The notes beneath the pieces were generated by a model, which ran no database searches, was not told the origin of the DNA, and worked only from the letters and a program-made list of their open reading frames with translations. A program made the position numbers and the translations under genes. Positions 11,060 to 24,001 of a stretch of DNA of 64,000 nt are shown here, piece after piece. Within the stretch, counting starts at the first letter, position 1, and each line of letters opens with the position of its first letter. The stretch comes from Platerodrilus igneus (lineage: Eukaryota > Arthropoda > Insecta > Coleoptera > Lycidae): NCBI GenBank assembly GCA_036346225.1, contig JARFIW010001176.1, positions 1,873,884 through 1,937,883 of the forward strand. The letters are read 5' to 3'.

Positions 11060-12235
11060 CTCATAATGATGGAAATAGAAAAGACAGACGAAGCGTACAA
11101 ACTAATTGAAAGGAATTTTAGGAAAACCAAACTGTATAGCAAAAATATAAGGGGTGTGGAAGGAAACATTATTACAGAAAATATAGAAATAGTGGTTAGA
11201 TGGCAAGAATATATAGGGAATTTATATGCAAGAGAGGAACTAACTGCATTAGAACAGGAATCTGACATTGAAAATGATGACCAGGGATATCTATACTAAG
11301 AAATAAGTTTGAATTAGCATTAAAGGGTTTGAAAAATGGTAAAGCACCAGATATAAATAAGGTGCAAGTAGAAACTCTAAAAGCGGCTGCACAAACAGTT
11401 ACAGAACATCTCTTCCAACTTGTAAGGAATATGTACGAGACAGACAAGATATCCATAAATTTCTAACAATACCGTAGTTACTATACCAAAAAAGAGAGGT
11501 GCTGATAGATATCAAAATTTTCGAACAATAAGTGTGACAAAAACGTGTAAAAAATATTAACTAAAATTGTACAAAAAGCGATGAAAAAATTAACTGATGA
11601 AATTAGGAGAAGATCAATTTGAGTTTAGACAAAATATGGGAAACTTTAGCTCTGAGGGTGATAATGGAGAAGACAATAGAAATAATGGAGTAGACAATAG
11701 AAAAAGGAAAAAACGTGTTTACATTGTTTGTAGATCTTGAAAAAATATTCAACAATGTAAAATGGATAAGAATGTTTGAAATACTTAAAAAGAATGGAAT
11801 GAGTTTTAGGGATGGACGAATAGTTCATAGCTTATACAAAGAGTAAACGGCGGTAATAGAATTAGAGCAGGAATGTAGAGAAGAAGTGATACATGGATAT
11901 GTTCTATCCCCATTAATTTTTAACTTGTACATAGAAGAGACAATGAATACTGTCAAATGCAGGAAGACATTTGGAATTACTATGCAAGGACAAAAAATTG
12001 ATATGCTTAGATTTGCAGATGATATAGCAGTATTAGCGTCTAGCAAAGAAGAGTTAGAATCTGCTCTTAATGAAATGGAAACAGTTCTAACAGAGAGATA
12101 CGGTATGAAAATTAACAAATATAAAACTAAAGTACCAGTATGCAAAGGAGGAGAAAATAAATCAAAAACAAGAATACAAATAGGTTGCGAGAACTTACAA
12201 GAAGTTGTAACAAGGTTATTTTCCAGCAATATCTT
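11060..12235 (+). pseudogene. RTE-type LINE reverse transcriptase, degraded fragment
   Basis: The fragment parallels the RT region of the fuller copy at 57280-58380, with several stops and frame changes. Visible blocks include the linker (KTDEAYKLI), a GKAP-type motif near 11340, and the catalytic block FADDIAVLAS near 12010-12040. The frame at 11886-12248 keeps NLYIEETMNTVKC and the post-FADD helix. Both ends are truncated. RTE elements encode an EEP endonuclease and RT in one ORF. This copy keeps only the RT part and cannot make an active enzyme. Confidence 0.85.
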
Positions 12236-12249
12236 GACAGATATTTAAG

Positions 12250-14140
12250 TTAATAATTTTATAAAAAGTCAATTCAAATATAATATCTCTACACAATCTA
12301 CGTGATAATTATTACATGTTGTTGAATCCAATATAAGCTTTCGAACTGTGAGCATAAATTACAAGTTAAGTGGTGACAGAAAATGCTATTTGCGAGCGTC
12401 ACTATAAGGACTCCCTCCTTTGATAATTATAAAAATCGTTAGTGTTGTCAGGCGGTAGTATACGTCGAATCGAACACTTTCACCTAAGCTCTTGCTAGAG
12501 AAGGTCATTCGTTCTTTGTATAGAAGAACATGGCGTTGCACACCTGGTGTTGGAAACACAGGAAGATAAAAGTTGATTTGAAGATGAAATCGTCTTCGTT
12601 AAAAGCACACTATATTCGACGCTTGGCAGATTATAGTTGCACAAGACGGGGCGTGAATTAAAACGGTTGGCTTTAGAATAGCATGCAACTTACATTAAAT
12701 GCAACTTACATTAAAAGCAACTTATATTAAATGCAACTTCTATGAAATGTAATTATTGGTAATGAAAATTTTATTTGAAGTGCAACTTATATGTAATTTT
12801 ATTTGATGTGGTAATTAATACAAAGTGGTTCATTTATTCGATGTGGATGCACGTGATGTTCGTTTGATATCCTGTATCAAAGTTAATTAGATTATGTGAT
12901 TTTGGAGAATTCTCACCTGTTTATTGTTGAAATAAGAAGATTCCAAATTATTTTAATATTCCGGAGATGGTCCAAATACATTGCAAGTATTCTTCTGATG
13001 GATTAACATCTGGTATGTAATTAGAGTTTAAGTAGGTCAAGCTGTGACCTTTGGCATGACAAACAAGTAAGTTTTTGTTTGTTCACCTGAAAATTTCCTA
13101 GTTCATTAAGTGAATGATAAACAAGTTATTTTTAACATTGGTGAAAGGAATCTATGAAACTTCAATTTTATCTTTTTATTAGTACAAACAAAAAATGGTA
13201 GATGGCAGTATATAGGTAGAAAAGGTTAACTTTCAGGATTAACAAAAATTGAAGCTATTGTTTGAACATCAAACTATCTAAGTTTAGATAACTAAATTGT
13301 TTCATTTTGCTTTTCAATAATTATTAATTGGAATATTTTAGCATACGATTTAATGTGAAGTCTAAGTAGTACTACCAAGGCCAAATAAAGTTTGAAGAAT
13401 AAATTTAATCAATCAGCAAGCTCAAGTTTAAACATTTACAAGAATACAATCTTGCTAAATTTTTATAATGTAAAAATTACATTACTCTATTTTTGTGAGA
13501 TACAGATGTTGAGATTATTACCGAGTATAGAAGTACATATTTTTCGTAATCATAATTTAGTCAATTTTTAAAGTAAATTTGCTAAGATAATGTTTTGTGA
13601 TTAATTTACTGCAACTTAAAGGAATAGAAATTAATTTTGGTCAAAACTATGATTATTAGTTGGAATGAATGAGGTTTGATTCTTATTAATTATGAACTTT
13701 TTGAAATGAATGCACAAACTGTGCTGGCCTTGGTTTAATCTGTTTACAGGTGTAGCAGTGCATCTTTAACGATCAATATCGAGCCATTAGGTAAGCATCT
13801 ATAAGGATTATATTCTCGTAATATTTTTTGTATAGCGGTATTTGAGTATAGGTTTCCGCATTCCCCTTATACAAAAGACTCAAGTAGGGTCTTCTTAGTA
13901 TACAAAAATTCGGTGGCGCCATATTCACTATATTTTTGGTCGCAATCCAACCCCGACCCAAAACTCATGTTCTACCCAGAGCAAATCGCTCGACTAGCCG
14001 CTTAGCCTTTGGAGGTTTCCTCATCTACGAGCCGTTTTCCATCTAAACTAACCTTGAGCTCTTTACATCATCAGGAAATTCTCGTTATCTGTCCTTGTGC
14101 CTTTCAGCTGGCAATATAGGAGTAAAGAAAAATATCCCAT
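12250..14140. other. Long non-coding stretch with a short minisatellite
   Basis: No supportable gene. The only clear structure is the minisatellite at 12682-12790. The rest is AT-rich and of unknown origin. Confidence 0.5.
12682..12790 (+). repeat. Minisatellite, unit about 16-17 bp
   Basis: At least four imperfect copies of a unit like TGCAACTTACATTAAA stand in tandem, then decay to related atgcaacttctatgaaatg and gtgcaacttatatg blocks. Confidence 0.85.
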
Positions 14141-14222
14141 TAGTAAGGCAAAACGTTATAAAGTTAAAGATTTCTACTACCTAGGAAGCCAAATAATGCA
14201 AAATGGGAAAAGTGCAAAAGTG
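14141..14222 (+). pseudogene. Short RTE LINE fragment, post-RT region
   Basis: The stretch matches the block at about 58392-58450 that encodes DFCYLGSQI, here as gatttctactacctaggaagcc followed by an aatgcaaaatgggaaaag tract. It is too short to be more than debris. Confidence 0.6.
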
Positions 14223-14515
14223 TAACCGATTATTATTGACTTACCCTGTATCTGTATATTGATTGTCTGTTGGCAACACGAGAACAGTGATAAGGCGAGG
14301 TTATGTGATTTCATGTGAGGGCAGATCCATTCTGTGCTTTTGTTATTTATGTTAGCAACACAAATTGAAGGCAATCATTCTTTTAAACTTTAAAAAATTT
14401 TTGCTTAGTGTACTCAAACCAAATATTTCGAACATCAATAAATCAAAGTCACCTTCAATTTATGTCATAAATGTCAAACTTGAAGTTTTTATTATTTTGA
14501 CAACAATCCTAGGTC

Positions 14516-14638
14516 ATGGATCGAAACGTAAATAAAGATGATTTTAAGAACTATGAGTGGTATAATTCCCAAAGAAGATTAAGAAGAATGTTAAACAAAC
14601 CACAACAAACATACAGGGAGTATTTTATTCAGAAGTAG
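14516..14638 (+). CDS. Small open frame of 40 residues with its own poly(A) signal
   Basis: ATG at 14516 sits in the context GGTCATGG and the frame ends at TAG 14636-14638. The product is highly charged (Asp/Glu at the start, then a basic core RRLRRM) with several aromatic residues, and has no signal peptide or membrane segment. An AATAAA lies about 40 bases after the stop. This gives the layout of a compact single-exon transcript or a processed retrocopy of a short mRNA. I do not recognise the protein. Chance is a serious alternative at this length. Confidence 0.3.
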   Translation: MDRNVNKDDFKNYEWYNSQRRLRRMLNKPQQTYREYFIQK

Positions 14639-14798
14639 TTATTTGATGTTATGTTATCATTTTATATATTTAGTGAAATAAACAGCTACAATTGAATATA
14701 TGTGCTATGTATTTACAACTCTTTCGTTAAATAAGAATTGGATTGCTACAACGTCCGGTGTAGGGTTAAGATTAATCCGGGGTCAAAGTAGACCAACC

Positions 14799-16345
14799 TT
14801 TTTTTTTATTTATTTATTTACTTATAACGACACAGATAACAAGAGCCAACTATGGAGTCACAGAAAAATTATTACAATAATAAAACAATATAAATAAAAA
14901 CAAGGAAGAATGGATAATAGTATTGAAACAGGCTCCTGCTACTGCATTTCTCTAATTTAAAACAAGTAATAACAAGAGTCTTTATTACTCACTGTTCACG
15001 AGTCTAATTAACAGTATATACCTTATTTATAGATGTTTTCAGTCTAATTAACGATGAAGCACTATCACACTAATGAATTTACAAGCACTAATATTTTCTT
15101 AAACTAATTTCTTTACCATAGGTCCATTAATAACACTAACACAACTATTTTTATTACACTTCTATTTATTTATGTATACTACAAGCTGCATGTACATTAG
15201 ACACAGCATATAACATATATGTATACTCTTGGACTTCCAAAAGCTCAACTACTTTTACTTTACAACGATATAATTTATATTAGACATTCTAGTATAGACT
15301 AAACTCCTGCATTTATTAGCGATTTTTTATATACTCTGAATTAAAAGGATGACTCATTCTCTAGTAATTGCCAGAAGAATTCTCGAACCCTGGAGAATAT
15401 GCAGCGCCCACGGTGCTTGTGTGTTTGACGGGTTGCCTAATAGTAGCTCGCAACAGTATTATTAGCATAACAGAAGAAAGAAAAATGAGAAAACAGTGAT
15501 GATGTTAGCAGAGAGCATTTAAGATGGTTTGACGAAAATGTGAACGAGGAATTGAGAAATTGAAATCGGTAAAATACTTATTGAAGGAGTTGGACAGTCT
15601 TCAAATAGGAAAGTTTTTATAAGAGTTAATGCGTGCAAAATTGGGGTAAAAATGGAGCAGTTTCTACTGCGCCTCGATGGTACGTGTAGGTTAATAAAAG
15701 ATAGGCTAACAGGATCATCAAGTAAATAATCTAAGAGTTTGTGAAAGTGAATAATGTCCAATGATACCCCTCCGTTGATGTAAGGGAGGAACATTAAATT
15801 CAGTGGTTAGGTCTAAGTAAGGATAGCCATTCAATGTACAAATGATGTTTTTTACGGTATAAGAATTTTAGGAATTTACGTTGGATTTTCTCTATTCTAG
15901 TGCTGATATTGTTATAAAATAGTGTCCAGATCTGAGAACCATATTCAAGGGTGCTGCGAATTAAAGAGAAGTATAGGGTTTTGAGACAATCCAGATCAGT
16001 AAATAGTGATGTACTACGCATTAAGAAACCTAGAGTTCGCAAAGAACGTTTGACAATGTAATTTATATGATAATTAAAAGAGAAAGTTTCATCAAATGTA
16101 ATACCCTAGTCAGTAATATTAGATACATGGGAGACTGAACTAGTGTCTAGAGTATTGGGGTAGCATTATTACTATAGGACAAAACAACGCATTTATCAAA
16201 ATTAAGACATAATTTATTCGAATCATACCATCGAAGTAATTAGGAACTATCAGTTTGTAGTGATTCACAGTGGGCAGTAGAATTAATTTTGGTAAAGATT
16301 CTTAAATCATCAACAAAAAGAAGTTTGTTATTTGAAAATATTTAT
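14799..16345 (-). pseudogene. Minus-strand non-LTR retrotransposon, 3' part with RT C-terminal region
   Basis: On the minus strand the fragment begins near 16345. The block LLFVDDLRIFTKI (about 16295-16330) corresponds to the F/Y-x-DD catalytic motif of RT. After a broken stretch, a clean frame at 16042-15800 contains LIRSTLEYGSQIW and RIEKIQRKFLKFL, the conserved thumb/C-terminal blocks of jockey/CR1-like RTs. A long AT-rich 3' part follows and ends in a (TTTA)n tract at 14799-14820, which read on the minus strand is a (TAAA)n tail. Stops and frameshifts make it non-functional. It resembles the minus-strand LINE at 60846-62249 in both motifs and tail. Confidence 0.8.
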
Positions 16346-17076
16346 ATTGCTGTAGAATCCCGTTGGAGGCTCACACGTTCGCGAATTAACCACTGCTTAA
16401 ACCCCTGTAAAAATTCGATAATCATTACCTAAAATAAATTTGAGTTCGAATTTATTTGTCACGATGTGTTCTAGTTTTATACCCTCTGAAGATGCTCTCT
16501 ATAATAGACGCCACACTGCCAGCTCTTTGCACTGCTTTTTCAGGGATAATCACCATAGGTGCTCATCTGGTCTGAAATTTATTACTACCCTTCTATTCAA
16601 TGAAAGACAATTCGACTAACTTTTTTATTGTGATAAAATAAATTAAAATCACAAAAATCTTTGTCTTTACATACTTAATCCATACATGAAAGATTTAATG
16701 ATCTTCCTCAATATTAAATAGCGTCATCTTAATACTACAATGATTTCCTAATTTGTATACATTTATCTATGCTTATTTTAAAGTAGATGGGCCTATCCCT
16801 GAACCTTAATTTCCATTCACCGGTTTAGGCTCATAGTATAAACCTTTCTGTACATAACTGCAAAATTTCTGCACTGAAAATTTCCAAAAAAAGGACCCGT
16901 TTACCTTGTACATATGCAAAAATATACACAATTATTTTATATACACCTATTCACATAACCATATTTTAAATACTTCCTTCTCAAAGGTAAATAGTTTAAT
17001 TTTATGTCCATAAATTCATCAAAATACAACCAAAATAGCACTAATAGTTTAAACATCGAATAAGCACCACAAACAA
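16346..17076. other. Non-coding stretch, nothing recognised
   Basis: AT-rich, without a supportable frame. It ends at the CACC target duplication of the solo LTR at 17081. Confidence 0.5.
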
Positions 17077-17080
17077 CACC

Positions 17081-17795
17081 TGTTACATGCCAAAGTGGCA
17101 CTTAAACATGTTTTAGTTTAATTTTGAAGTGCGGAAGTTTCGCGCCATAAATTCAAAAGACTCGGTGCGCGTAGTTCCGTCACGTCAAAAGTGGGTTGGA
17201 CGAATAATTTCGCGCCGACGCGTGAAAGGACAAATAGGGGAGGTGTTTCCGTGAGTCTCCGTTAAGTTGCTTTTTTGCCTGAACCTTCGAGTGCAGTGGA
17301 CGTTTTAGGTATCATATCGTGTCTTATCTCTAGTATGTAGATTTCCCTTCTGTTTTATCTTTGTTTGTTGTTCCTTATAAAACCTGATCCTGCCGCTCTC
17401 TACATATTAGGAAGAAGAAATTTGAATGCCGCCTAGGGCGAACCGTACTGCACGACCCGGAGAACTAATTGGAGGCCATGCCCCGCTAGCAGCTCACGCC
17501 GGAGTACCATCTTTACACACTCCGGGATCGAGCCCTGAGATTTAGTCCAGCCACCTTGAAGGACGGTTGGCGTACTTCTTGGAAATCTGGACCTGTTTAT
17601 GTGAGTACATTATAGTCATAATCGTTTCTTAATTAAATTTATATATGGCGTAATTGCGCAATTTAATTTGTGTATTGGTGACGTCATTGACAGATGGGCT
17701 CGCCAAAATCTGTATAAGATTAGCGCTACCAACCGCCGGTGATGTCTAGCAAACCGCGCTTGCGGTGTTGTATTTACGACTTTTAAAATGTAAGA
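17081..17795 (+). mobile_element. Solo LTR-like element, family A, copy 2
   Basis: It starts TGTTACATGCCAAAGTGGCAC and ends GTAAGA, with a 4-bp duplication CACC on both sides (17077-17080 and 17796-17799). Ordered blocks match the copies at 7689-8297 and 44600-45359: tttcgcgcc, the ccgtcacgtcaaa region, ttgcctgaaccttcgag, gtgacgtcattgacagatggg and cgcgcttgcgg. It is GC-richer than its surroundings and carries CRE-like TGACGTCA near 17680. No gag or pol is attached. Confidence 0.8.
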
Positions 17796-17985
17796 CACCA
17801 TGTTACAAAATTTTATATAATTCACACCGATTTTAATATTGCACCAAGTTGTGATTTTAATAACCTGTAATTTAAAATTTCGGACTCACTAGTCGCGTAC
17901 TGTAGTAGTTTGAAGCCAGGATGAAGATGATCAGAGAAAACAAAGAAAGAGTATTCTGCCTCCAGGTCGTTTATATAACCATACT

Positions 17986-18560
17986 GTTACGTATTGATTT
18001 ACAATCCCATTATTAATTAGTATTAGTCATACACATTTTAGTCCTTTGTTGAATATCGATGCAGTCGTATTTCCTGATGACCAATTCTCACGAGAAAGTT
18101 AACAGGAAACAAGAAACACGCACGATACGGCCTACCAGGAAACCCAGATTGGCAAGCCGGTAATAAACCACTATCTTTATGTTCTAAAATATACTTCAGA
18201 GAAAACATTTAGCATGTTAGATAGGATTGTTTATAAAAGTGGTAGCCACTAGCTAACCAAGAGCTTATTCACTCAGTCTGTGTCCGAATTACCTCAGTGG
18301 TCATTTTAACACATTATAAAAATGTAGTCAGGCAGCGAGCCGCACGTCCCTTTAAGGGAGATGGTAAATACTTCTTAACATGCAAGTAATCCTTTTATGT
18401 AATTTAATTTTAAGACTGTTCTTGTACAAGTACCACTTGCTTACTTATTCATTATATGTATCACAATTTCATTCTAATCATTCTTACCTTGAACTGACAA
18501 TTGAGTGGTCATCAGAGCAACGCAGACTACATTCCTCTAGTTATTGTTACCTGAGTGGTG
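17986..18560 (+). mobile_element. Possible further LTR with a core promoter
   Basis: A TGTTACG start at 17986, TATAAAAG at 18232-18239 and an initiator-like TCAGTC at 18273-18278 suggest an LTR promoter. The TATA-to-initiator distance is longer than usual, no second copy exists in the window, and no target duplication or matching end was found. The call is tentative. Confidence 0.2.
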
Positions 18561-19963
18561 ACTGGTGGAAGTCCCCCTAATAAACAAGTTGTGTAGAAGT
18601 AGGTGACTGATAGGCGATCCCGCAACTATAATTCATTTCAGTGCTATGTTAAGAGTACACTTAACGATATAATAAAACCCCCTGACCTTGCGTCACAATA
18701 CTTTCTACCAACTTGCACGTATCCCCTAACAAACCTTCTTCGAAAATTTTCACACTACTGTCAACAAACAAGCTTTTCCCCATAAAACCTATCCAACGGC
18801 TCACACAATTCTCGAAATCACCGTACACAATAATACAACCGTCGTTAGATTCTGTTAATCTCGTCGTTAACTTCGACGATTCCCTGTAAATTCAACCGCC
18901 CCTTGCCAACCGTCTTCTAAAACTCATAATTTTGTTGTACAAACAAGTATTTTATGCCAAAAAGCTCATTAGATTTTCTAACCGTTCTACTTTTCCCTAA
19001 AGCCCCTGTCCACTGCTATCACACCCAAACAACCAAAACAAGTCTTTCATATGCGCGTACATACCATTATCTCACTTCCACTCGTATCACAAGATGTTTT
19101 ATCCTTCATTTATCCCTATTTAACTTTTTTATGTGAGATACTTTTCTTGTATCCTTGTCTAAACCATGTTTTCTATCTCTTTGCCTTCTCCTTCTATAAC
19201 CACCTTGTTCATGGTCTTTTCGCCTTACTTTTCCTTACACCTTGAAACTCGATATCTACTGCAAACACGCTACATCCCTATTTCGCTTATTACCTTTAAA
19301 AATGTCCTTGTCATACAGACGTTTGAAAGTCACTACAACTGACCATATATCTTCCCTCTGTTTCTAACACACGCCAAATATAGTCTTTCGCTTGATTTTA
19401 TCGATCTGTTTCTACATATATCCGTCCGTTCCCTACTATAGATCTGTTGTTCATGTTAACGATTTTTACCTAGAAGTTTTTAATTAATATATTCTTAACG
19501 TTTAAAAGCTTTACTGGAACCATTTTATTTTCTGCACGTCCCTTATTTGAAATCTATCTGTTATAACTTGTTTTAGATCATTAAACCTTGGAAACTTACA
19601 TAAACGTTTAAGCTAATATTACCCTACACTATTTTATACTCTCAAGGAATTCACATCCTTGCATAAATTATCGATTTTTACATTACGCCTGACATGAAAA
19701 GCTTTTATACTAACATATTTGTACACTATTTCTAAGCTTCAAAATCCTTGTTTATCTCGCCATCGTTCCTATTAGTAATTAATCATTATCCTAATTCTGT
19801 AATGAAGCACAAAAATTAAACCTATATTATTTTACATAGTACCACCCCTATTCTATCGTATTGAAAAACGTTTTAAATTAGAAATTGATTTTTATACACA
19901 GGGTACCTACAAATAAATAATTGTCTGACTTATGTAATTCGAGTTTAGCCTAGAAAGCCTTAG

Positions 19964-19965
<2 letters not shown>
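18561..19965. other. Non-coding stretch, nothing recognised
   Basis: C/T-rich and AT-rich sequence with only short frames that show no recognisable motif and no codon pattern. I see no repeat partner in the window. Confidence 0.5.

Positions 19966-20005
<40 letters not shown>
19966..20005. repeat. (AT)n microsatellite
   Basis: An uninterrupted AT run ending in TGCTATGATA, the same right flank that adjoins the (AT)n tract at 5487-5534. Confidence 0.95.
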
Positions 20006-20007
<2 letters not shown>

Positions 20008-22590
20008 CTATGATAATAGGGTAGTTTAAGGGTAGATTAAGTCATAGGGGTCGTAGGATAGATATAAATAACTTTAACCTTAAGTTGATCAAATAATTCC
20101 AGCAATTATAAGAGTAAATCGGCTATTCTACAAAAAGTTAATTGCGAGGACACTGTATATAAAAGATATGTAATTAAATGCATGAGAAAGAAGCTCCTTT
20201 AGTAATAATCCGATATCATTAGATTCGAATAGTAATGTGTGCGTCGTATAAACATGTTTAAGTGTAGTTTCCAAGTAAAGATACGATTTTAAAAAGCAAC
20301 TAATTGCATCAAATTAAATCACCGGGAAACATAGATAAATTGGCACTCCAAATATTTAATAATTGCGTCAAAAATATCAACGTAATTATTATGCAAACGC
20401 ATCTTAAGAATTCATTATTAGAAAATCGTTACGTGACTGGGAAGAACACATCTGTTCAGAAAACCAACGATCTGTAACAAACGAATAAACAAAGAGGTTC
20501 AATTATATGAAAATTGTAGACTTTCAATTGGCAAACATTGAATACGTGGTTTGATAAAAACCAAAGATTGGAAAACCTATTATAATACTGTAATATACTG
20601 AACGCTTACGTGATCGATGAGCATTTCGTCGAAGAATTAAACCAGGGAATTTGTAAAAATTTCGAGTTCTGCCAGATAAGGCAAAGTACAAACCTTGATT
20701 ATAAACACGCCAATGAAAACTATTGGAGGAAGGGCTTATATATACAATAGAAAATGAATAACATTTAGTCCATATTCAACCAAGCACCAACTATGATCAA
20801 ATGCTGAAAAACTTACGTAATTAGTGAAATAAAAATTCAATAATGAAATTTGAAAGTGCAAAATTTTTGTGCGACGAAAAATAAGCCGATCTACAAATAG
20901 ACGTAAGTTAAACAATTAATTAAATTTATTTCTAATATTTAACAAAACAGGGCTTTAATTGGAAGCGATTTTTATCGGGGACTTCTTTTATTGGGACGTT
21001 TTATTTTAAGCAATTCTTATATTGAGACGGCATTTTGTTGATGCCATTTTGTGGAAACAATTTTGTTGATACGACTCCATATTCATGTCGAGATATAAGC
21101 ATTAACGCAAATTTAAAATACCAGAAACTTTTGCCAATAAGTAAAGCGGACACAACAAGGGATGCAGACCACAGACTAGGATGGAACTCCAGAAACCATT
21201 CCAGGTTAGCGATTTTTAAACATTTTACTATTGAAAGACTGTTTCAAAATTTAATATTTGCTATACATTGTATATTTGTAAGAGTCATCAAAAAGGTCAT
21301 TACAAAAATATGAAAACAGGGAAAAGCATCTTGGAACGTTCGAAGGTACTTGAGTGTAATTAAAAGATATTTTTGCTGGCTTTCAGAAAAGCATAAATTT
21401 GGTAAATGTAAATATTTTATATAAAAGGGAAATTTTGAGTATTGTACGTATTATCAATTATTATATTGTGTGTTTTAGAACTGCTTTATTTGTATTAAAA
21501 TAAGATTTATTCAGTGAGCTAGTCGGGGTAAAATCCTAAAGTAAATATCATAGCAAAATAAAGATATCATATCAATAAAAATCGCGCACAACATTGGGGC
21601 TTAATGTAATTCATATCAATATATATTGCTCCGATTCTTCTTACTGGAAGGGTTCCAAAATTCGTGCCCCACACTTTGGGCGTCATAAATGCTGTGAGGT
21701 TTCTGAAAATTGTCCTCGGCTGCTCTACCCTTGTCTCCTACTAGCTAAAATTGCTTAAAATTTATCCAGACACCTATGTGTTAAATCTAAAGACTCTTGC
21801 ACAATATCACCATGCTGAAACCTAAATAGAAATTCACATTTCTCAATCACACACTCAAAAATAACTCGATTCACAAAATATATCGCACTCTATTAACGTG
21901 AGATCAATATTACATTTTCAAAAAAATATAATTTCTTTATGTACACTTGTATTGTCAACAATTTCATAATAATAAAATTAATTCAAATCGATAATCCTTC
22001 TAAACACACATTTTTAATTAAAGCAAGAGGGCGTTCCTCATACCTTACGTTAACCCTTTGTCTTATCATGAGCTCATAATAAAACTCTATAAATGTGCAT
22101 ACAAGTTTACTGCACTACCAAATATCAAATAAGCCCTCTATACCTCTTTACAACATCGCATGCCTATCTGTAAATTAATTCATTATTCTTGATTTTTAAA
22201 ATCAAATTTCAATTTCATTTTAAAGACTCATAAATTTCAGTTCATAAAATGTATAACATTAGAAAACACACCAAAACACAAATCAAAATAATCACAAAAA
22301 CCATGGAAAATATTCACCACTCAATGTTCTATATAATGGCCTACCTGGTAGCTATCTTCTGAATGTTGTCCACCAACTAGCCCTTGGAGATGCTGCCGTC
22401 CAGTAGGTCCTCGATCCAACAAATAACTCCCCGATAACAAAACACACAAATACTTGGTAAAACGTCTCTAACGGTCAACTGCCACTTTGATTCCACGAAA
22501 ATTAGCTTTCAACAGTTCAGTTCATTCCCACTACTTTCACGCTTCAAACTAGAACAAAAACATCTTTCATCTTGCTTGTACCTATACCTT
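20006..22590. other. AT-rich non-coding stretch with a diverged dispersed repeat
   Basis: No supportable gene. Between about 21120 and 21570, ordered blocks (ccaggttagcgat, agtcatcaaaa, atttttgctggcttt, gtgagctagtcgggg, atatcatagcaa) recur at about 2950-3515. This suggests the same AT-associated repeat family lies here in direct orientation. Confidence 0.45.
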
Positions 22591-22594
22591 CTCT

Positions 22595-22800
22595 TCACGT
22601 ATATGCCTCCACCAGATGCATATTTGCCCTTCTTAATCTCAACCTGTCGCACATATATCTATATCCTCCAATCACCTTGCTTAGCTCCTTTCTCCCGCTT
22701 TCTACCACGCGTGCTTGCTTATAAAATTCCTTGAAATTATTGATTTTTTCCCCCGCTACAATAAATTTGTTTAAGTCTCCCCACAATACTAGCTCTGTGA
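22595..22800 (-). pseudogene. Coding-like fragment of unknown, probably transposon, origin
   Basis: A minus-strand frame of 63 codons has strongly protein-like composition, with motifs NNFKEFYKQARVVE and YRYMCDRLRLRRA. It extends a little upstream in frame before a stop. I do not recognise the family. Its position among retroelement debris and directly beside two SINEs makes a transposon ORF fragment more likely than a host exon. Confidence 0.35.
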
Positions 22801-22879
22801 TTAACTCTATGCCTCTCGCTTGTATGCATACGTTTTTGGTTCATCTTTGTTCTTTTATGACAGTTGTCTCTAGCTCCCG

Positions 22880-23142
22880 CTACGCCCAAGGTCCCGGGTT
22901 CGAATCCCGACACGGTCCGCTTGAAAAATGTTAGGCGAGCATTTTTCACAAAAATACACCCTCGTTCGGATGAGAGGTAAAATGGAGGTCCCGTGTGTGA
23001 GTGTTGTCACGCACGCTAAAGATCCCTACCTTGCTTGGAACATCAAGGGTTCGGCAAAATTCAAAATTTTTCAGGTAAAAAAAAACTCGCTTCCTGGCCA
23101 ATGTAGTACCTTCGGGTGGAGCATTGGAAAAATCAAATGTAA
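22880..23142 (+). mobile_element. tRNA-derived SINE, copy 2, 5'-truncated
   Basis: It starts inside the tRNA head, so box A is missing. Box B (GGTTCGAATCC), the downstream gacacggtccgcttg and the body block acaccctcgttcggatgagagg are present. A 15-bp direct repeat TGTCTCTAGCTCCCG flanks it at 22865-22879 and 23143-23157, a good target-site duplication for LINE-driven insertion. It landed at the 5' end of copy 3. Confidence 0.9.
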
Positions 23143-23150
23143 TGTCTCTA

Positions 23151-23457
23151 GCTCCCGGCGTTGCAGTGGATCAATGTGGTAAGCGTAAGACTACGGATCC
23201 CAAGGTCCTGGGTTCGAATCCCGACACGGCCGACTGCTTGAAAAATGGCAGATGAGCATTTTTCACAAAAAATACGTCCTCGTTCGGATGAGAGGTAGAA
23301 AGGAGGTCCCGTGTGTGAGTGTTGTCGCGCACGTTAAAGATCCCTACCTTGCCTGGAACGGCAAGGGTCGGCAAAATTCTAAATTTCCAGGCAACAAAAA
23401 ACTCGCCTCCTAGCCAATGTAGTACCTTCGGGCGGAGTATTGAAAATGTAAATGCAA
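23151..23457 (+). mobile_element. tRNA-derived SINE, copy 3
   Basis: Full head (gctcccggcgttgcagtggatc, box B GGTTCGAATCC) and the same body as the other copies. It is flanked by the 8-bp direct repeat TGTCTCTA (23143-23150 and 23458-23465). Its 5' duplication and first bases were themselves copied as the target duplication of copy 2, so copy 3 is the older insertion. Confidence 0.85.
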
Positions 23458-23465
23458 TGTCTCTA

Positions 23466-23959
23466 AAAAACATTGATGTGGTTTTGCTTTGTCCCTGTTG
23501 CAAATTGACTACCTTAATTCCAACAGTGGTCTGTTATCATGTAACCTATTAAAGCATGTTTGAATCAATGTTATCTAGAAATATATCTCCCCTTGTTGCT
23601 ATGCTTTTAAACGTTTGGGTTTTACCTTTGAAAAATACGATTGCTATTTTAACACATATTCAACACTTTTATATTCCCATATAATATTAAATATAAATTA
23701 AATATGCTATACTTTTACCCGATTATTATTATTTCTTATGCCCTATATTTAAATAAATACTATATTACATCATTCCTAGCTAAATATGACCAAACTAAAG
23801 TAACCCTACGTTATTATATATTATCTAAGCTCTAAAATAATTGTTTAAAATATCCTAATTTCTTAAATGACTAATTTGATTTTCTAATAACCTATGATTC
23901 TAACTTCTAGCTTAACCTATGCCCTTATGTATTCCCAATGAACCCTTAATTACACGATA

Positions 23960-23961
<2 letters not shown>
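23466..23961. other. AT-rich non-coding stretch
   Basis: No gene is supportable. The sequence leads into the outer (AT)n tract of the palindrome. Confidence 0.5.

Positions 23962-24001
<40 letters not shown>

Noticed and set aside
18380..19245. Several overlapping frames of 60-66 codons
   Set aside because: There is no motif, splice context or homologous copy. They lie in C/T-rich DNA where stops are sparse on this strand.
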